Positions 24,177 to 32,191 are shown, counted from the stretch's first letter. The stretch: DNA of 32,191 nt from Alphaproteobacteria bacterium (GCA_029212835.1 JARGPE010000013.1:1-32191); one strand, 5' to 3'. Notes: generated from the letters alone by a model not told the origin. Made by a program: numbers and translations.

Positions 24177-25487
24177 ATGACTGAGCAGAAGACACAGAGC
24201 ACCATAACCAAATTCTTTACCCGTCGGGATACGTTGAAAACGATGGGCGCAGCCGCTGGTTTGGCGGCAGGATCGCAGTTGTTGAGCGGTCGCTACGCCC
24301 AGGCACAAAGCAGTGAGCCGATCAAAATTGGCTTTCAAGCGCACCGTACTGGTATCGGTGCCTCTTATGGTCGCTGGTATGAGCGCACGACAATGGCTGC
24401 TACTCAATTGATCAATGATGCTGGCGGGATTAATGGTCGCCCGGTTGAAATCGTCACGGAAGATGACGGCACAGATCCCAAGCGCGGTGCGGAAGTGGTC
24501 GAAAAATTCGCCATTCAGCATAAAACCGATATCGTCTTTGGCACCTTGTTCAGCCATGTCGTGATCGGGTCTGCCCCGCGTGCAGGCGAATTGAAGATTC
24601 CTTATTTCGTGGTCAGCGAAGGACATCATGTCGCCAGCGGCAAGTTGAACCGTTATGTCCTGCAGCCCGGCATCACCGATGTGAAGAGCCAGGTTCAGTC
24701 CATGGCACCTTGGGTTGGCAGCAATCTGGGTAAAAAGGTTACGATGATCTTCCCAGATTTTGCCTTTGGTCATGATCACCGCGACTATTTCTCTGCCGCC
24801 ATCGCTGCCCAGGGGGGCGAGGTGATTGAGAAAATTGCAATCCCACCAACGGAACAATCCTTCTTCAAATATTTCCCACGCATTCCGAAGGAAACAGAGG
24901 TCCTGTACCACGTCATGGTCGGCCCCGCTGTTTTGACCTTTGTAAAAGAACTGGGTGAATTCTTTGGTAAGGATCGTCCGCAGATCTTTGGCTTTATCGA
25001 TAGTCTTGAAGCGGTTGATCTCGCCAATCCGGGGTTAGAAGCATTGGAAGGCACCTATTTCTGGGAAGGCTTCCCGCGTTATGCCCAGAATGATGGGGCC
25101 AATCCCCATGATGCCTTCTATCGGGAAAAGGTTGGCGTTGATGCCAATGGAGCCAGCCTGAGCGATCCGAAGGATATTTCCACCTATGCCCATATGTTTG
25201 GGTGCTGGGAGACCCTGTATATCATCAAGCAGGGTATGGAAGCGGCAGACTATAAAGGTCCGGCGGATCGCGCGAAATTGATCGAAGCGGTTGAGAGTTT
25301 CACGGATTTCCCAGAAGGTCCGGAACATCCGCAGGGTGCGAAGATATTTAATGGTCAGACCCACCAAGTCTTCGGCATTCAGAATATCAGTCAGGTCACC
25401 GATGGGAAATTGAAGGTGGTACACCGCACCTCCATCGAAGACAGCCTGTATGAGCCGGAAGTCGACTATACGAAGATGGCATTCTAG
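24177..25487 (+). CDS. ABC transporter substrate-binding protein (branched-chain amino acid/amide type, Tat-exported)
   Basis: A 436-residue periplasmic receptor of the Peripla_BP_6 (LivJ/UrtA/FmdD-like) class. The N-terminus carries a twin-arginine signal (TRRDTLKTMG, R16-R17) with a hydrophobic stretch and an AQA cleavage site near 44. The mature start is IKIGFQAHRTGIGASYG, followed by LINDAGGINGRPVEIV, EDDGTDPKRGAE and a hinge-region VGPAVLTFVKE; these are typical of the class. GGAG (24165-24168) lies 8 nt before ATG 24177; a GTG 3 bp earlier is less likely. It is the first gene of a complete five-gene importer. The ligand is not readable from sequence; amides, urea-like compounds, aromatics and amino acids are all possible. 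Confidence 0.9.
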   Translation: MTEQKTQSTITKFFTRRDTLKTMGAAAGLAAGSQLLSGRYAQAQSSEPIKIGFQAHRTGIGASYGRWYERTTMAATQLINDAGGINGRPVEIVTEDDGTDPKRGAEVVEKFAIQHKTDIVFGTLFSHVVIGSAPRAGELKIPYFVVSEGHHVASGKLNRYVLQPGITDVKSQVQSMAPWVGSNLGKKVTMIFPDFAFGHDHRDYFSAAIAAQGGEVIEKIAIPPTEQSFFKYFPRIPKETEVLYHVMVGPAVLTFVKELGEFFGKDRPQIFGFIDSLEAVDLANPGLEALEGTYFWEGFPRYAQNDGANPHDAFYREKVGVDANGASLSDPKDISTYAHMFGCWETLYIIKQGMEAADYKGPADRAKLIEAVESFTDFPEGPEHPQGAKIFNGQTHQVFGIQNISQVTDGKLKVVHRTSIEDSLYEPEVDYTKMAF

Positions 25488-25515
25488 GGCTTGCGCCGCT
25501 TAGATTTATGACTCT

Positions 25516-25546
25516 CCGTCATCCCGGCAAATTGCTGGGATGACGG
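25516..25546. terminator. Intercistronic stem-loop between the receptor and permease genes
   Basis: CCGTCATCCC (25516-25525) and GGGATGACGG (25537-25546) form a perfect 10-bp stem that can extend by four pairs (including one G-T) to a 3-nt loop. It starts 29 bp after the receptor stop. No strong T-run follows (AAACTTTT). It probably acts as a partial terminator or 3'-end stabiliser, giving more receptor than permease; the sequence also resembles dispersed palindromes of proteobacterial genomes. Confidence 0.65.
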
Positions 25547-25570
25547 AAACTTTTGGACGGCAGCATCTGT

Positions 25571-26452
25571 ATGGATTTTGGACCCTATTTGCTTCTTGCC
25601 TCGCTGGAAGGGGCCGTTCAGGCGGCGGTTCTGGCGCTGACGGCTGTGGGCTTGTCGCTGGTGTTTGGTGTCATGCGTGTGGTCAATGTCGCCCATGGGG
25701 AATTCTTCATGTTGGGCGCGGTGTTGGCCTGGTGGATTTCAAACATGCTGACTGGCTCCCCTCTTTTCGGATTTCTTGCAGCGCTGATTTTTGCCCCGTT
25801 GATTGTGGCGGGCTTAGCTGCGGTTGCAGATCGATTGATCTTGAAGCGTTTGAGCTATGACCCTGAGGCGACAATCGTTGCCACCATTGGGTTGCTGTAT
25901 ATCATTCAGCAGGGCGCGCTAACCTTGTTTGGGCCAGATGCGCGTCCGGTTGCTGCTCCTTTCGATTTCCGGGTCAGCTTTCCTTGGTTCGGCTATTCTG
26001 GATATAAGATTTTTGTGATCCTGGCCTGTGTCCTGGTGCTGTTGGGCGTTTGGGCACTGCTGACGCGGACCCGGATTGGGTTGATCATGCGCGCAACCCA
26101 GTTTGATCGCGAAACGGCCCAGGCCTTCGGGATTCCTGTCGCGCGGGTCTATACCGGTGTTTTTGCCTTTGGGGCGATGCTGGCTGCCGTTGCTGCCGTG
26201 CTGATCGTACCAACACAGCAGGCGTATTACCTGATGGGGCTCGACCCGCTGTTGCTGTCCTTTATCGTTGTTATCATCGGTGGGTTAGGCAGCTTGAAGG
26301 GCACTGTTCTGGCCGCGGCGGTGATCGGGTTGAGTGACGGTATTATCACCATCTTCTTTGATCCGACGCTTGCAAAAATCCTCTCCACAATTCTGGTTGC
26401 GATGATCCTGGTATTTCGACCAACCGGCCTGTTTGGGACGGCAACGCGATGA
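25571..26452 (+). CDS. ABC transporter permease, LivH type
   Basis: A 293-residue inner-membrane permease with about eight hydrophobic helices. Class features are ALTAVGLSLVFGVMRVVNVAHGEFFMLGA at residues about 21-49 (the LivH hallmark) and, near the C-terminus, FIVVIIGGLGSLKGTVLAA. RATQFDRETAQAFGI in the middle is the loop contacting the ATPase. The ATG at 25571 matches the family start; a TTG 18 bp upstream is possible but lies near the hairpin. Its stop overlaps the next permease start by 4 bp (ATGA), so the two are translated together. Confidence 0.9.
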   Translation: MDFGPYLLLASLEGAVQAAVLALTAVGLSLVFGVMRVVNVAHGEFFMLGAVLAWWISNMLTGSPLFGFLAALIFAPLIVAGLAAVADRLILKRLSYDPEATIVATIGLLYIIQQGALTLFGPDARPVAAPFDFRVSFPWFGYSGYKIFVILACVLVLLGVWALLTRTRIGLIMRATQFDRETAQAFGIPVARVYTGVFAFGAMLAAVAAVLIVPTQQAYYLMGLDPLLLSFIVVIIGGLGSLKGTVLAAAVIGLSDGIITIFFDPTLAKILSTILVAMILVFRPTGLFGTATR

Positions 26453-27396
26453 AGGGGTTGATCAGCAAATCACTGGGTCTGCATCTGGGGCTGATTGCGC
26501 TGTTGTTGCTGCTGCATTTTATTTTGCCGGACTACCATCATGTCAGTCTGGCGCGGATCATGGTGTTGGCAGTCTATGCGCTGGGGTTCAATTTATTGTT
26601 TGGCTATACGGGCTTGCTCAGTTTGGGTCATGCACTGTTCTTTGCAGCAGGACTCTATGGCGCGGGGCTGTCGATGCAGTTCTTTCAATGGACGGCGGGA
26701 CCCGGATTTGTCTTTGGTCTTTTCTGCGCCATTGCCGTGGCAACACTGATTGGCATGCTGGCGCTGCGTACCGTGGGCGTCTCCTTTATGATCGTGACAA
26801 TGATGTTCGCCCAGGTCGGCTATCTGTTGATCCTGTATTACAATGAATATACCAGAGGGGATGAAGGCTTTGTGATCCTGCGGGAGCTGCGGATGCTGGG
26901 CCCGCTGGATCTGTCGGCAGAAGGGACGCGCTATCTGGTGGCCTTGGCATTGTTGGCCGCTGCAATCCTGATCAAGTTGGCATTGGTGCGGTCGCCCACG
27001 GGGCGCATTTTAGTCGCCATTCGGGAGAATGAGGAACGCACCCGGATGCTCGGCTATGACCCATTCCGTTATAAGCTGATGGCAATGGTGATTTCGGGTG
27101 GCTTTGCGGGGGCGGCAGGGGCGGCCTATGGCATTCTGTTTGGCTATGTCGGGGCCAGTTTCGCCTCCATCCAATATTCAATTCTGCCGCTGCTCTATGT
27201 CTTGATGGGCGGGGCGGGGGTTGTCTTAGGGCCACTGTTGGGCACGATTGCGATGTTTTATCTGATTGATATCGCCAGCGGCCTGACCTCGGCTTATCTC
27301 TTCTTTGTTGGTCTTGCCTTGGTGCTGCTGATCCTGGTCGCGCCAAAGGGCGTGCTAGGGACCATACGCGATCGTTGGGTGCCGTGGCTGCCATGA
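26449..27396 (+). CDS. ABC transporter permease, LivM type
   Basis: A 315-residue second permease of the importer with about nine hydrophobic segments. The LivM signature ALGFNLLFGYTGLLSLGHALFF is at about 45-66. The coupling-helix region ENEERTRMLGYDPFRYKL is at about 192-209, and GGAGVVLGPLLG follows near the C-terminus. It is linked by 4-bp ATGA overlaps to both neighbours, so the stoichiometry of permease and ATPase is set by coupled translation. It would pair with the LivH-type subunit as the membrane channel. Confidence 0.91.
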   Translation: MKGLISKSLGLHLGLIALLLLLHFILPDYHHVSLARIMVLAVYALGFNLLFGYTGLLSLGHALFFAAGLYGAGLSMQFFQWTAGPGFVFGLFCAIAVATLIGMLALRTVGVSFMIVTMMFAQVGYLLILYYNEYTRGDEGFVILRELRMLGPLDLSAEGTRYLVALALLAAAILIKLALVRSPTGRILVAIRENEERTRMLGYDPFRYKLMAMVISGGFAGAAGAAYGILFGYVGASFASIQYSILPLLYVLMGGAGVVLGPLLGTIAMFYLIDIASGLTSAYLFFVGLALVLLILVAPKGVLGTIRDRWVPWLP

Positions 27397-28130
27397 CAAC
27401 ATTGCTGCAAACCCGAAACTTGTCGAAGAATTTTGGCGGCCTGGCGGCGGTTCAATCCGTTGATTTCGATCTGCAACAGGGTGAAATTCGTGCCATCATC
27501 GGACCCAATGGGGCCGGGAAATCAACTCTCGTTGGCCTGATCAGTGGGCGCATTACCCCCAGTGGGGGCAGCATTACATTTGATGGAAAATCAATCACCC
27601 AATTGCCAGCCCATGCCAGGGTCGCGCGGGGGATCGCCTACACATTTCAGATCACAAGCATCTTTGCCAATCTGACTTGCCGGGAGAATATTCTGCTGCC
27701 AGCCCAACGCGCTTCGGTTGCTGCATCCGGCCTGTTCGGGCGTGTGGATGAAGCCGCACTGGAGCATCGTGCCGAACATATTCTGGCGCGTGTGGGGTTG
27801 GGCGATAAGGCTGATACCAAGGCAAAAGAGATGGCCTATGGGCATCAGCGCCTGTTGGAAGTCGGAATGGGATTGGCGCTGGATGCGAAATTGCTGATTC
27901 TGGATGAGCCAACGCAGGGTTTGGCAGATTCTGAAATTGCCAATTTCATCGACCTGATCCGCGCGGTGTCCAAGGATACGACGGTGCTGTTGATTGAGCA
28001 TAACATGACCGTTGTGATGGATCTGGCACAGCGGATCACAGTGATGAATTTTGGCGAAATTCTTGCCGAAGGGACGCCAGAAGAAATCCGCGCTAACTCT
28101 GCCGTTCAATCCGCGTATCTGGGGGGATAG
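27393..28130 (+). CDS. ABC transporter ATP-binding protein, LivG type
   Basis: A 245-residue ATPase subunit. Walker A GPNGAGKST is at about 37-45, the Q-loop lies in YTFQITSIF, and the signature-like segment MAYGHQRLLEVGMGL replaces the classical LSGGQ, as usual in LivG proteins. Walker B LLILDEPTQGL and the switch histidine in LLIEHNM follow. I use ATG 27393, which forms an ATGA overlap with the LivM stop; earlier in-frame starts lie inside that gene. It powers import together with the LivF-type ATPase encoded 3 bp downstream. Confidence 0.92.
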   Translation: MTTLLQTRNLSKNFGGLAAVQSVDFDLQQGEIRAIIGPNGAGKSTLVGLISGRITPSGGSITFDGKSITQLPAHARVARGIAYTFQITSIFANLTCRENILLPAQRASVAASGLFGRVDEAALEHRAEHILARVGLGDKADTKAKEMAYGHQRLLEVGMGLALDAKLLILDEPTQGLADSEIANFIDLIRAVSKDTTVLLIEHNMTVVMDLAQRITVMNFGEILAEGTPEEIRANSAVQSAYLGG

Positions 28131-28133
28131 GCG

Positions 28134-28829
28134 ATGCTGACGGTTACGGATATCGATTGCTTTTATGGCGATGTGCAGGTTTTGCGGCAATTCTCGCTCT
28201 CGGCAGCGTCCGGCGAAATCCTGTGTTTGCTGGGGCGCAATGGGGCGGGCAAGACGACGGCCTTGAAGGCGATTATGGGATTGGTTCCGCCCCGATCCGG
28301 CAGCGTGGTTGTCGATGATGTTGATTTGACCAAATTGCCCGCCCATGCCGCCCCGAAATATGGATTGGGCTATGTGCCTCAGGGTCGACGGTTGTTTTCC
28401 GAACTGACGGTCGCGGAGAATATCGAGATTGGCCTGATGGCTACCGGACAAGGCAAACCCACCCGGGATCGGGTGCTGGACCTGTTCCCGGTGCTGCGGG
28501 AAAGGCTCTCGCAAGTCTCTGGTAAATTGAGCGGCGGCGAACAACAGATGTTGGCTATGGCCCGCGCGCTGTGCACGGAACCTAACGTTCTGTTGATGGA
28601 TGAACCGACAGAGGGTTTGCAGCCCTCCATGATCGCAAAAATCAGGGAGGTCGTGGTGGCCCTGAAGCAGACGGGCGTTGCCGTTGTTCTGGTAGAACAG
28701 CGTGTCGATGCCGTTTTACCTGTCGCTGATCACGTCGCCTTCATCGAAAATGGTATGAACCGGGAAACCGTGCCGGTGCAGCAGCTGCGCGACGACCCAA
28801 GCCTGCTGCACCGCTATGTCGGGATTTGA
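28134..28829 (+). CDS. ABC transporter ATP-binding protein, LivF type
   Basis: A 231-residue second ATPase. Walker A GRNGAGKTT is at about 34-42, the Q-loop is in GYVPQGRRLFSELTV (family hallmark), and a canonical signature LSGGEQQMLAMARAL precedes Walker B VLLMDEPTEGLQP. The switch position is VLVEQ, with Q in place of His, as in many LivF proteins. It is the last gene of the importer operon and converges with DUF1203, 21 bp away. No strong terminator is visible in that gap. Confidence 0.92.
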   Translation: MLTVTDIDCFYGDVQVLRQFSLSAASGEILCLLGRNGAGKTTALKAIMGLVPPRSGSVVVDDVDLTKLPAHAAPKYGLGYVPQGRRLFSELTVAENIEIGLMATGQGKPTRDRVLDLFPVLRERLSQVSGKLSGGEQQMLAMARALCTEPNVLLMDEPTEGLQPSMIAKIREVVVALKQTGVAVVLVEQRVDAVLPVADHVAFIENGMNRETVPVQQLRDDPSLLHRYVGI

Positions 28830-28850
28830 ACAGGGATTAGAAGCGCTGGT

Positions 28851-29321
28851 TTAACAACGCTCCACCCGGCATTGGAAGCAATTGTTTGTAGCTGATCGCA
28901 TATGGATATAGGCAATCGTGTCGTCTGCAAACAGCGCGTCCAAGGCGGGGGACAGGGCGTCTATGGTCACCACTTTACCGCTGCCATAGCGGATGCGGTC
29001 ATTGTAGCCATAGCCGCGGATGAGGATCTGGGCATACTCCTGAAACAGGGCGGGGAGTGCGGCTTGGTCCGGATGGCGGGGGCAGGCCTCAGCGCATAGA
29101 AAGATGGGGCCGATCTCTGCATAGGGTTGCGGCGCGGGGAAGGGGCGGTGGGCCATAACCAGCATCCCCGCCCCTTCGGGGATATCGCGCAAACAATGAC
29201 GACAGGGATTGCCATTCCCGTCGGAAGTTTGAAGTTCCGGCACTTGCCCATTGGCATCTGGCTCCCCCCGTTGGGCGCGGCGCGCGGTTTCGGTATCAAT
29301 GGCGGCAAAGTGATAGGGCAT
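28851..29321 (-). CDS. DUF1203 family protein
   Basis: A 156-residue soluble protein of DUF1203, unknown function. Landmarks are NPCRHCLRDIPEGAGMLVMAHRPFP (about 38-62) and PYAEIGPIFLCAEAC, followed by RGYGYNDRIRYGSG and AYIHMRSATNNCFQCRVERC at the end. Seven cysteines, including CxxC-like pairs (CRHC, CFQC), suggest possible metal binding. It is monocistronic, divergent from pncA with 131 bp between the starts. Confidence 0.82.
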   Translation of the reverse strand: MPYHFAAIDTETARRAQRGEPDANGQVPELQTSDGNGNPCRHCLRDIPEGAGMLVMAHRPFPAPQPYAEIGPIFLCAEACPRHPDQAALPALFQEYAQILIRGYGYNDRIRYGSGKVVTIDALSPALDALFADDTIAYIHMRSATNNCFQCRVERC

Positions 29322-29452
29322 GATGTGGCCTTTGAGAAAGGGTTGAGGTTGCCTAAGCTAATGCTTGGGCTTGCGACCCGACACCCGGTTCTTGCGAAGG
29401 ACTGGTGGGATGTGGAAAACTAACGACTGGCTCCAAGGAAAAGAGGTTTCTG

Positions 29453-30079
29453 ATGATCCCGGCGGATACAGCCTTTGTGGCGATTGATGTGCAGAATGAC
29501 TTTTGTCCAGGCGGTGCCTTGGCCGTGGCCCAGGGGGATCAGGTCGTGCCCTTGATCAACCAATTGATGCCTGGGTTTTCGGTAAAGGTTCTGACCCAGG
29601 ACTGGCACCCGGCTGATCATTTTTCCTTTGCCGCCAACAGCGACGGTGCCCAGCCCTTCAGTCTTATCGATGCGCCTTATGGCCCGCAAGTGATGTGGCC
29701 GACCCATTGCGTTCAGGGCAGTGCTGGGGCTGAATTTCATCCTAATCTCAATACAGATTGTGCCGATCTGATCCTCCGAAAGGGCTATCGCGGCCATATT
29801 GATTCCTATTCCGCCTTCTTTGAAAATGACCATGTGACTCCCACCGGTCTGGAAGGATATCTGCGAGAGCGGGGCGTGAAATCCCTGGTCATGGCAGGGC
29901 TAGCGACAGATTTCTGTGTGCGGTTTTCGGCGGTTGATGCAGCAAAGCTGGGGTTTCAGGTGACTGTTCTGGATGACGGGTGCCGCGCGATTGATATGGA
30001 TGGATCGCTGGCGGTGGCGTTGGCCGATATGGCCGATCATGGCGTGACCGTCATTCCCAGCACCCGCTATGCAGCGTAA
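29453..30079 (+). CDS. pncA: Nicotinamidase PncA
   Basis: Hydrolyses nicotinamide to nicotinate in NAD salvage. The 208-residue isochorismatase-fold protein has the full catalytic triad: D12 (AIDVQNDFCPGG), K110 (ILRKGYRG) and the nucleophile C155 (GLATDFCVRFSA). The metal ligands D50, H52 and H56 lie in TQDWHPADHFSFA. WPTHCVQGSAGAEFHP is typical of bacterial nicotinamidases. The start at 29453 has AGAGG 6 nt upstream; the longer frame from 29405 lacks family similarity. A rhodanese gene follows 83 bp later. Confidence 0.95.
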   Translation: MIPADTAFVAIDVQNDFCPGGALAVAQGDQVVPLINQLMPGFSVKVLTQDWHPADHFSFAANSDGAQPFSLIDAPYGPQVMWPTHCVQGSAGAEFHPNLNTDCADLILRKGYRGHIDSYSAFFENDHVTPTGLEGYLRERGVKSLVMAGLATDFCVRFSAVDAAKLGFQVTVLDDGCRAIDMDGSLAVALADMADHGVTVIPSTRYAA

Positions 30080-30162
30080 TTTCCCTTTTCTGTTGTGTGA
30101 AATACTGCTAAAGCCCATCTACCCTGACAAGGGGTGGTTTTGGTGAGAAAAGGGATGCGAAG

Positions 30163-30597
30163 ATGGGCACTGGATATGCGGGCGACATAACGCCAAAGGA
30201 AGCCTGGAAATTGTTGCAGGACGAGCCGGATGCCGTGTTGGTGGACGTGCGCACCGCGGCGGAATGGCAATTTGTCGGTGTGCCTGTTTTGAATGCTCTA
30301 GGGAAACAGCCCGTGTTGGTCGAATGGATTCGTTTCCCCGGCGGCACGCCAAATCCAGATTTTACCGCCCAGGTGAAAGAGGCCGTGTCTGAGAATGTCG
30401 GAGATGGCGACCCGGCGATTGTCTTCCTGTGTCGGTCCGGCCAGCGCAGCCAGGGCGCTGCTGCGGCCTTGACGCAAGAAGGGTATAGCCGGTGCTTCAA
30501 TATCCTTGAGGGGTTTGAAGGCGATAAGAATGCCGATGGCCAGCGTGGCAAGGTTGGTGGTTGGAAGGTGGCTGGACTGCCTTGGGGCCAAGGTTGA
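30163..30597 (+). CDS. Single-domain rhodanese-like sulfurtransferase
   Basis: A 144-residue cytoplasmic rhodanese domain with VLVDVRTAAEWQFVGVP (about 25-41) and the active-site loop FLCRSGQRS (C90). The loop has the CRSGxRS form of active sulfurtransferases that carry a persulfide. The C-terminal NILEGFEGD...GGWKVAGLPW matches a subtype found beside metZ in alphaproteobacteria. It sits 41 bp upstream of metZ on the same strand, which suggests a sulfur-handling role, though sulfide or persulfide transfer to MetZ is only inference. Confidence 0.88.
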   Translation: MGTGYAGDITPKEAWKLLQDEPDAVLVDVRTAAEWQFVGVPVLNALGKQPVLVEWIRFPGGTPNPDFTAQVKEAVSENVGDGDPAIVFLCRSGQRSQGAAAALTQEGYSRCFNILEGFEGDKNADGQRGKVGGWKVAGLPWGQG

Positions 30598-30638
30598 ACC
30601 CTGAACGGGGTGATCTCATAGTTTAGAAAGAGAAGACA

Positions 30639-31838
30639 ATGGACAGCGGAAAACCTGAAATCGGTGCAGGTCGGCGATATCGCCAACAGACGGAATTGGT
30701 ACGTGGCGGCCTGGAGCGCACGGATTTTCGTGAAACCAGTGAAGGCCTGTTTCTGACCTCTGGCTATATCTATGACAATGCGGAGCAGGCGGAAGCCTCG
30801 TTTAAAGGCGAGACTACCAATTTCATGTATTCCCGCTACGCCAATCCTACGGTCGGGATGTTTGAACAACGCCTGGCCCTGCTGGAAGGCGCGGAAGGAT
30901 GCCGCGCAACGTCCAGCGGGATGGCCGCTGTCTTTCATGCGCTGGCCTGCTTTTTGGGACAGGGCAAGCGGCTGGTCGCCTCACGCGCGCTGTTCAGTTC
31001 CTGCTACAATATCTGCAATGATATCCTGCCGCGCTTTGGCGTGCAGACCACCTTCGTGGATGGACATGACCTCAATCAATGGGAAGAGGCTCTAAAACAG
31101 CCTGCCGATGCGGTATTTCTGGAAAGCCCATCCAATCCGATGCTGGATCTGGTCGATATTGAGGCAGTGTGTAAACTCGCTAAAAAGGCGGGTGCTCGCG
31201 TTGTCGTTGATAACGTATTCGCCACCCCGATGTTACAACGTCCATTGGCTTTGGGTGCCGATATTGTGACCTATTCAGCGACCAAGCATATCGATGGTCA
31301 GGGGCGCACGATGGGGGGTGCTGTATTGAGCACCAATGCTTTCCTGAAGGATGTGTTTGAACCATTGTATCGCCATACCGGCCCGTCGATGAGCCCGTTT
31401 AACGCCTGGGTCATGCTGAAAGGTCTTGAGACTCTGCCTCTGCGCGTTGAGCGGATGTGTCAGAATGCCGACAAAGTCGCGCGATTCCTGGAGAGCCATG
31501 CGGCCGTCGATCTCGTTCGCTATCCCGGATTGGAAAGCCACCCGCAGCATGATCTCGCCAAGCGGCAGATGAGTGGCTTTGGCACACTGGTCACCTTCGC
31601 GGTGCCTAGCGGTAAGGAGCGTGCCTTTAAGTTCCTGAATGGTATGAGCCTGTTTGATATCTCCAACAATCTTGGCGATGCGAAGAGCCTGGCAACCCAT
31701 CCCGCCACAACGACCCACCAAAAACTTAAAGCCGAAGAACGTCAGGCCCTGGGCATCAATGACGGCACTATCCGCCTGTCCATCGGTCTGGAAGATGTCG
31801 ATGATCTGATCGAGGACCTGGATCAGGCGCTTGCGTGA
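30639..31838 (+). CDS. metZ: O-succinylhomoserine sulfhydrylase MetZ
   Basis: A 399-residue PLP enzyme of the Cys/Met metabolism family making homocysteine directly from O-succinylhomoserine and sulfide. The PLP lysine is about K216 in SATKHIDGQGR, the DGQGR form being typical of MetZ rather than MetB. YSRYANPT (about 64-71), the LESPSNP motif, the PLP-pairing aspartate in VVVDNVFATP (about D191) and the C-terminal SLATHPATTTH and IRLSIGLEDVDDLIEDL are all present. The length is normal. GAGAAGA lies just upstream of the ATG. Confidence 0.94.
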   Translation: MDSGKPEIGAGRRYRQQTELVRGGLERTDFRETSEGLFLTSGYIYDNAEQAEASFKGETTNFMYSRYANPTVGMFEQRLALLEGAEGCRATSSGMAAVFHALACFLGQGKRLVASRALFSSCYNICNDILPRFGVQTTFVDGHDLNQWEEALKQPADAVFLESPSNPMLDLVDIEAVCKLAKKAGARVVVDNVFATPMLQRPLALGADIVTYSATKHIDGQGRTMGGAVLSTNAFLKDVFEPLYRHTGPSMSPFNAWVMLKGLETLPLRVERMCQNADKVARFLESHAAVDLVRYPGLESHPQHDLAKRQMSGFGTLVTFAVPSGKERAFKFLNGMSLFDISNNLGDAKSLATHPATTTHQKLKAEERQALGINDGTIRLSIGLEDVDDLIEDLDQALA

Positions 31839-32108
31839 TCCCGCTGTTTCGTCAGCTTAGGGGTGACGTGATTGCGGTGCATCTTGCATGGATTATCAAA
31901 TGATTAATGAATAATACGACTTACAATTCAATATAGCTGACCCAAACATCGTGTGCCACTGACAATCTGATGGTAATTTTCAGGTGGTTTTGCAATTGAT
32001 GTATGCTTGGCAAGCAAAACTCTTGATCCACGCTACTCTGTATTTGCTCCGCTTCGAAAGCTGGGATACGGATATCGTACCGCGCGTCTTTTGAAGTTGG
32101 ATTTTTCT
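31839..32108. other. AT-rich intergenic region after metZ
   Basis: These 270 bp show no coding signal and no clear metZ terminator. A strongly AT-rich part (about 31885-31945) likely contains promoter or regulator sites for the next gene. I see no long inverted repeat beyond a few 4-5-bp ones. Confidence 0.5.
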
Positions 32109-32191
32109 ATGTCACAGGTTTCTGCTGACCATCCCGATGCGACCGACAGTGCCTATTCCTGGTTTCGATTGGGGATATGTCTGATCTTGAG
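32109..32191 (+). CDS. Start of a gene truncated by the window edge (possible MFS transporter)
   Basis: The first 27 codons of an open frame beginning MSQVSADHPDATDSAYSWF. The polar leader is followed by RLGICLIL, which looks like the start of a first membrane helix. The layout recalls an MFS-type transporter N-terminus. The frame is open to the last base. A GGA lies about 8 nt before the ATG. The product call is weak. Confidence 0.45.
   Translation, partial: MSQVSADHPDATDSAYSWFRLGICLIL

Noticed and set aside
23820-24911. A 363-codon minus-strand frame across the membrane-protein/receptor junction.
   Set aside because: It runs through two well-supported rightward genes and the intergenic promoter, and has no family-like motifs.
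27591-28544. A 317-codon minus-strand frame opposite the two importer ATPases.
   Set aside because: It is antisense to intact Walker and signature motifs in both ATPase genes, and its own translation is not protein-like.
29453-30079. A direct functional link between nicotinamidase and the trigonelline-type operon through nicotinate.
   Set aside because: The genes are about 10 kb apart in different transcripts, and nicotinamidase serves general NAD salvage; proximity alone is weak evidence.
1-32191. Search by eye for CRISPR arrays, insertion sequences, integrases, phage genes and riboswitches.
   Set aside because: No regularly spaced repeats, transposase or integrase motifs, or recognisable aptamer cores were seen; tRNA-Arg has no integrated element beside it.

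Overview
The window looks like chromosomal DNA from a free-living, probably marine or aquatic alphaproteobacterium. It has moderate GC, dense short operons and alphaproteobacterial gene types: a ybjN/terB-like/proC cluster, DUF1289 beside a YcaQ-like gene, UPF0176/TrhO, metZ with a rhodanese, and a Tat-exported solute receptor. This placement is inferred from gene content and style, not from a marker gene. I see no phage, insertion sequence or CRISPR array. One tRNA-Arg(CCT) is present.

Layout. 73-4111: a solo periplasmic Cache-like protein with a strong terminator, propionyl-CoA synthetase (prpE), and a two-gene ArsR/permease metal(loid) resistance unit with operator-like palindromes. 4253-8619: DUF1289 overlapping a YcaQ-type crosslink-repair glycosylase, then leftward ybjN, a TerB-like gene, proC and a DMT exporter. 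9037-13120: a 2-hydroxyacid dehydrogenase, a glutaredoxin-like GST overlapping trhO, and gdhA with its terminator. 13298-14455: an acyl-CoA dehydrogenase.

14458-20352 is the most distinctive region: a tightly packed leftward operon (DUF1185/AA_synth protein, alpha/beta hydrolase, flavin reductase with an extra C-terminal domain, luciferase-like monooxygenase, aldehyde dehydrogenase) with a divergent LysR regulator. The enzyme set matches the trigonelline (N-methylnicotinate) ring-opening pathway known from Acinetobacter baylyi (tgn genes): two-component FMNH2 oxygenase, dehydrogenation of the ring-opened product, then hydrolysis. I propose that this operon degrades trigonelline or a close N-heterocycle.

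20448-28829: tRNA-Arg, a glyoxalase I-type VOC protein, a fused SpmA/SpmB-like membrane protein, and a divergent uncharacterised polytopic membrane protein whose predicted mature N-terminus is a histidine. This is followed by a complete branched-chain-amino-acid/amide-type ABC importer (Tat-exported receptor, two permeases, two ATPases) of unknown substrate. 28851-32191: DUF1203, nicotinamidase (pncA), a rhodanese, O-succinylhomoserine sulfhydrylase (metZ), and the first 27 codons of a gene running off the right edge, possibly a transporter.

Starts were moved inward from the longest ORF wherever a Shine-Dalgarno site, family length or an overlapping signal favoured it. Residue numbers refer to the starts given here.
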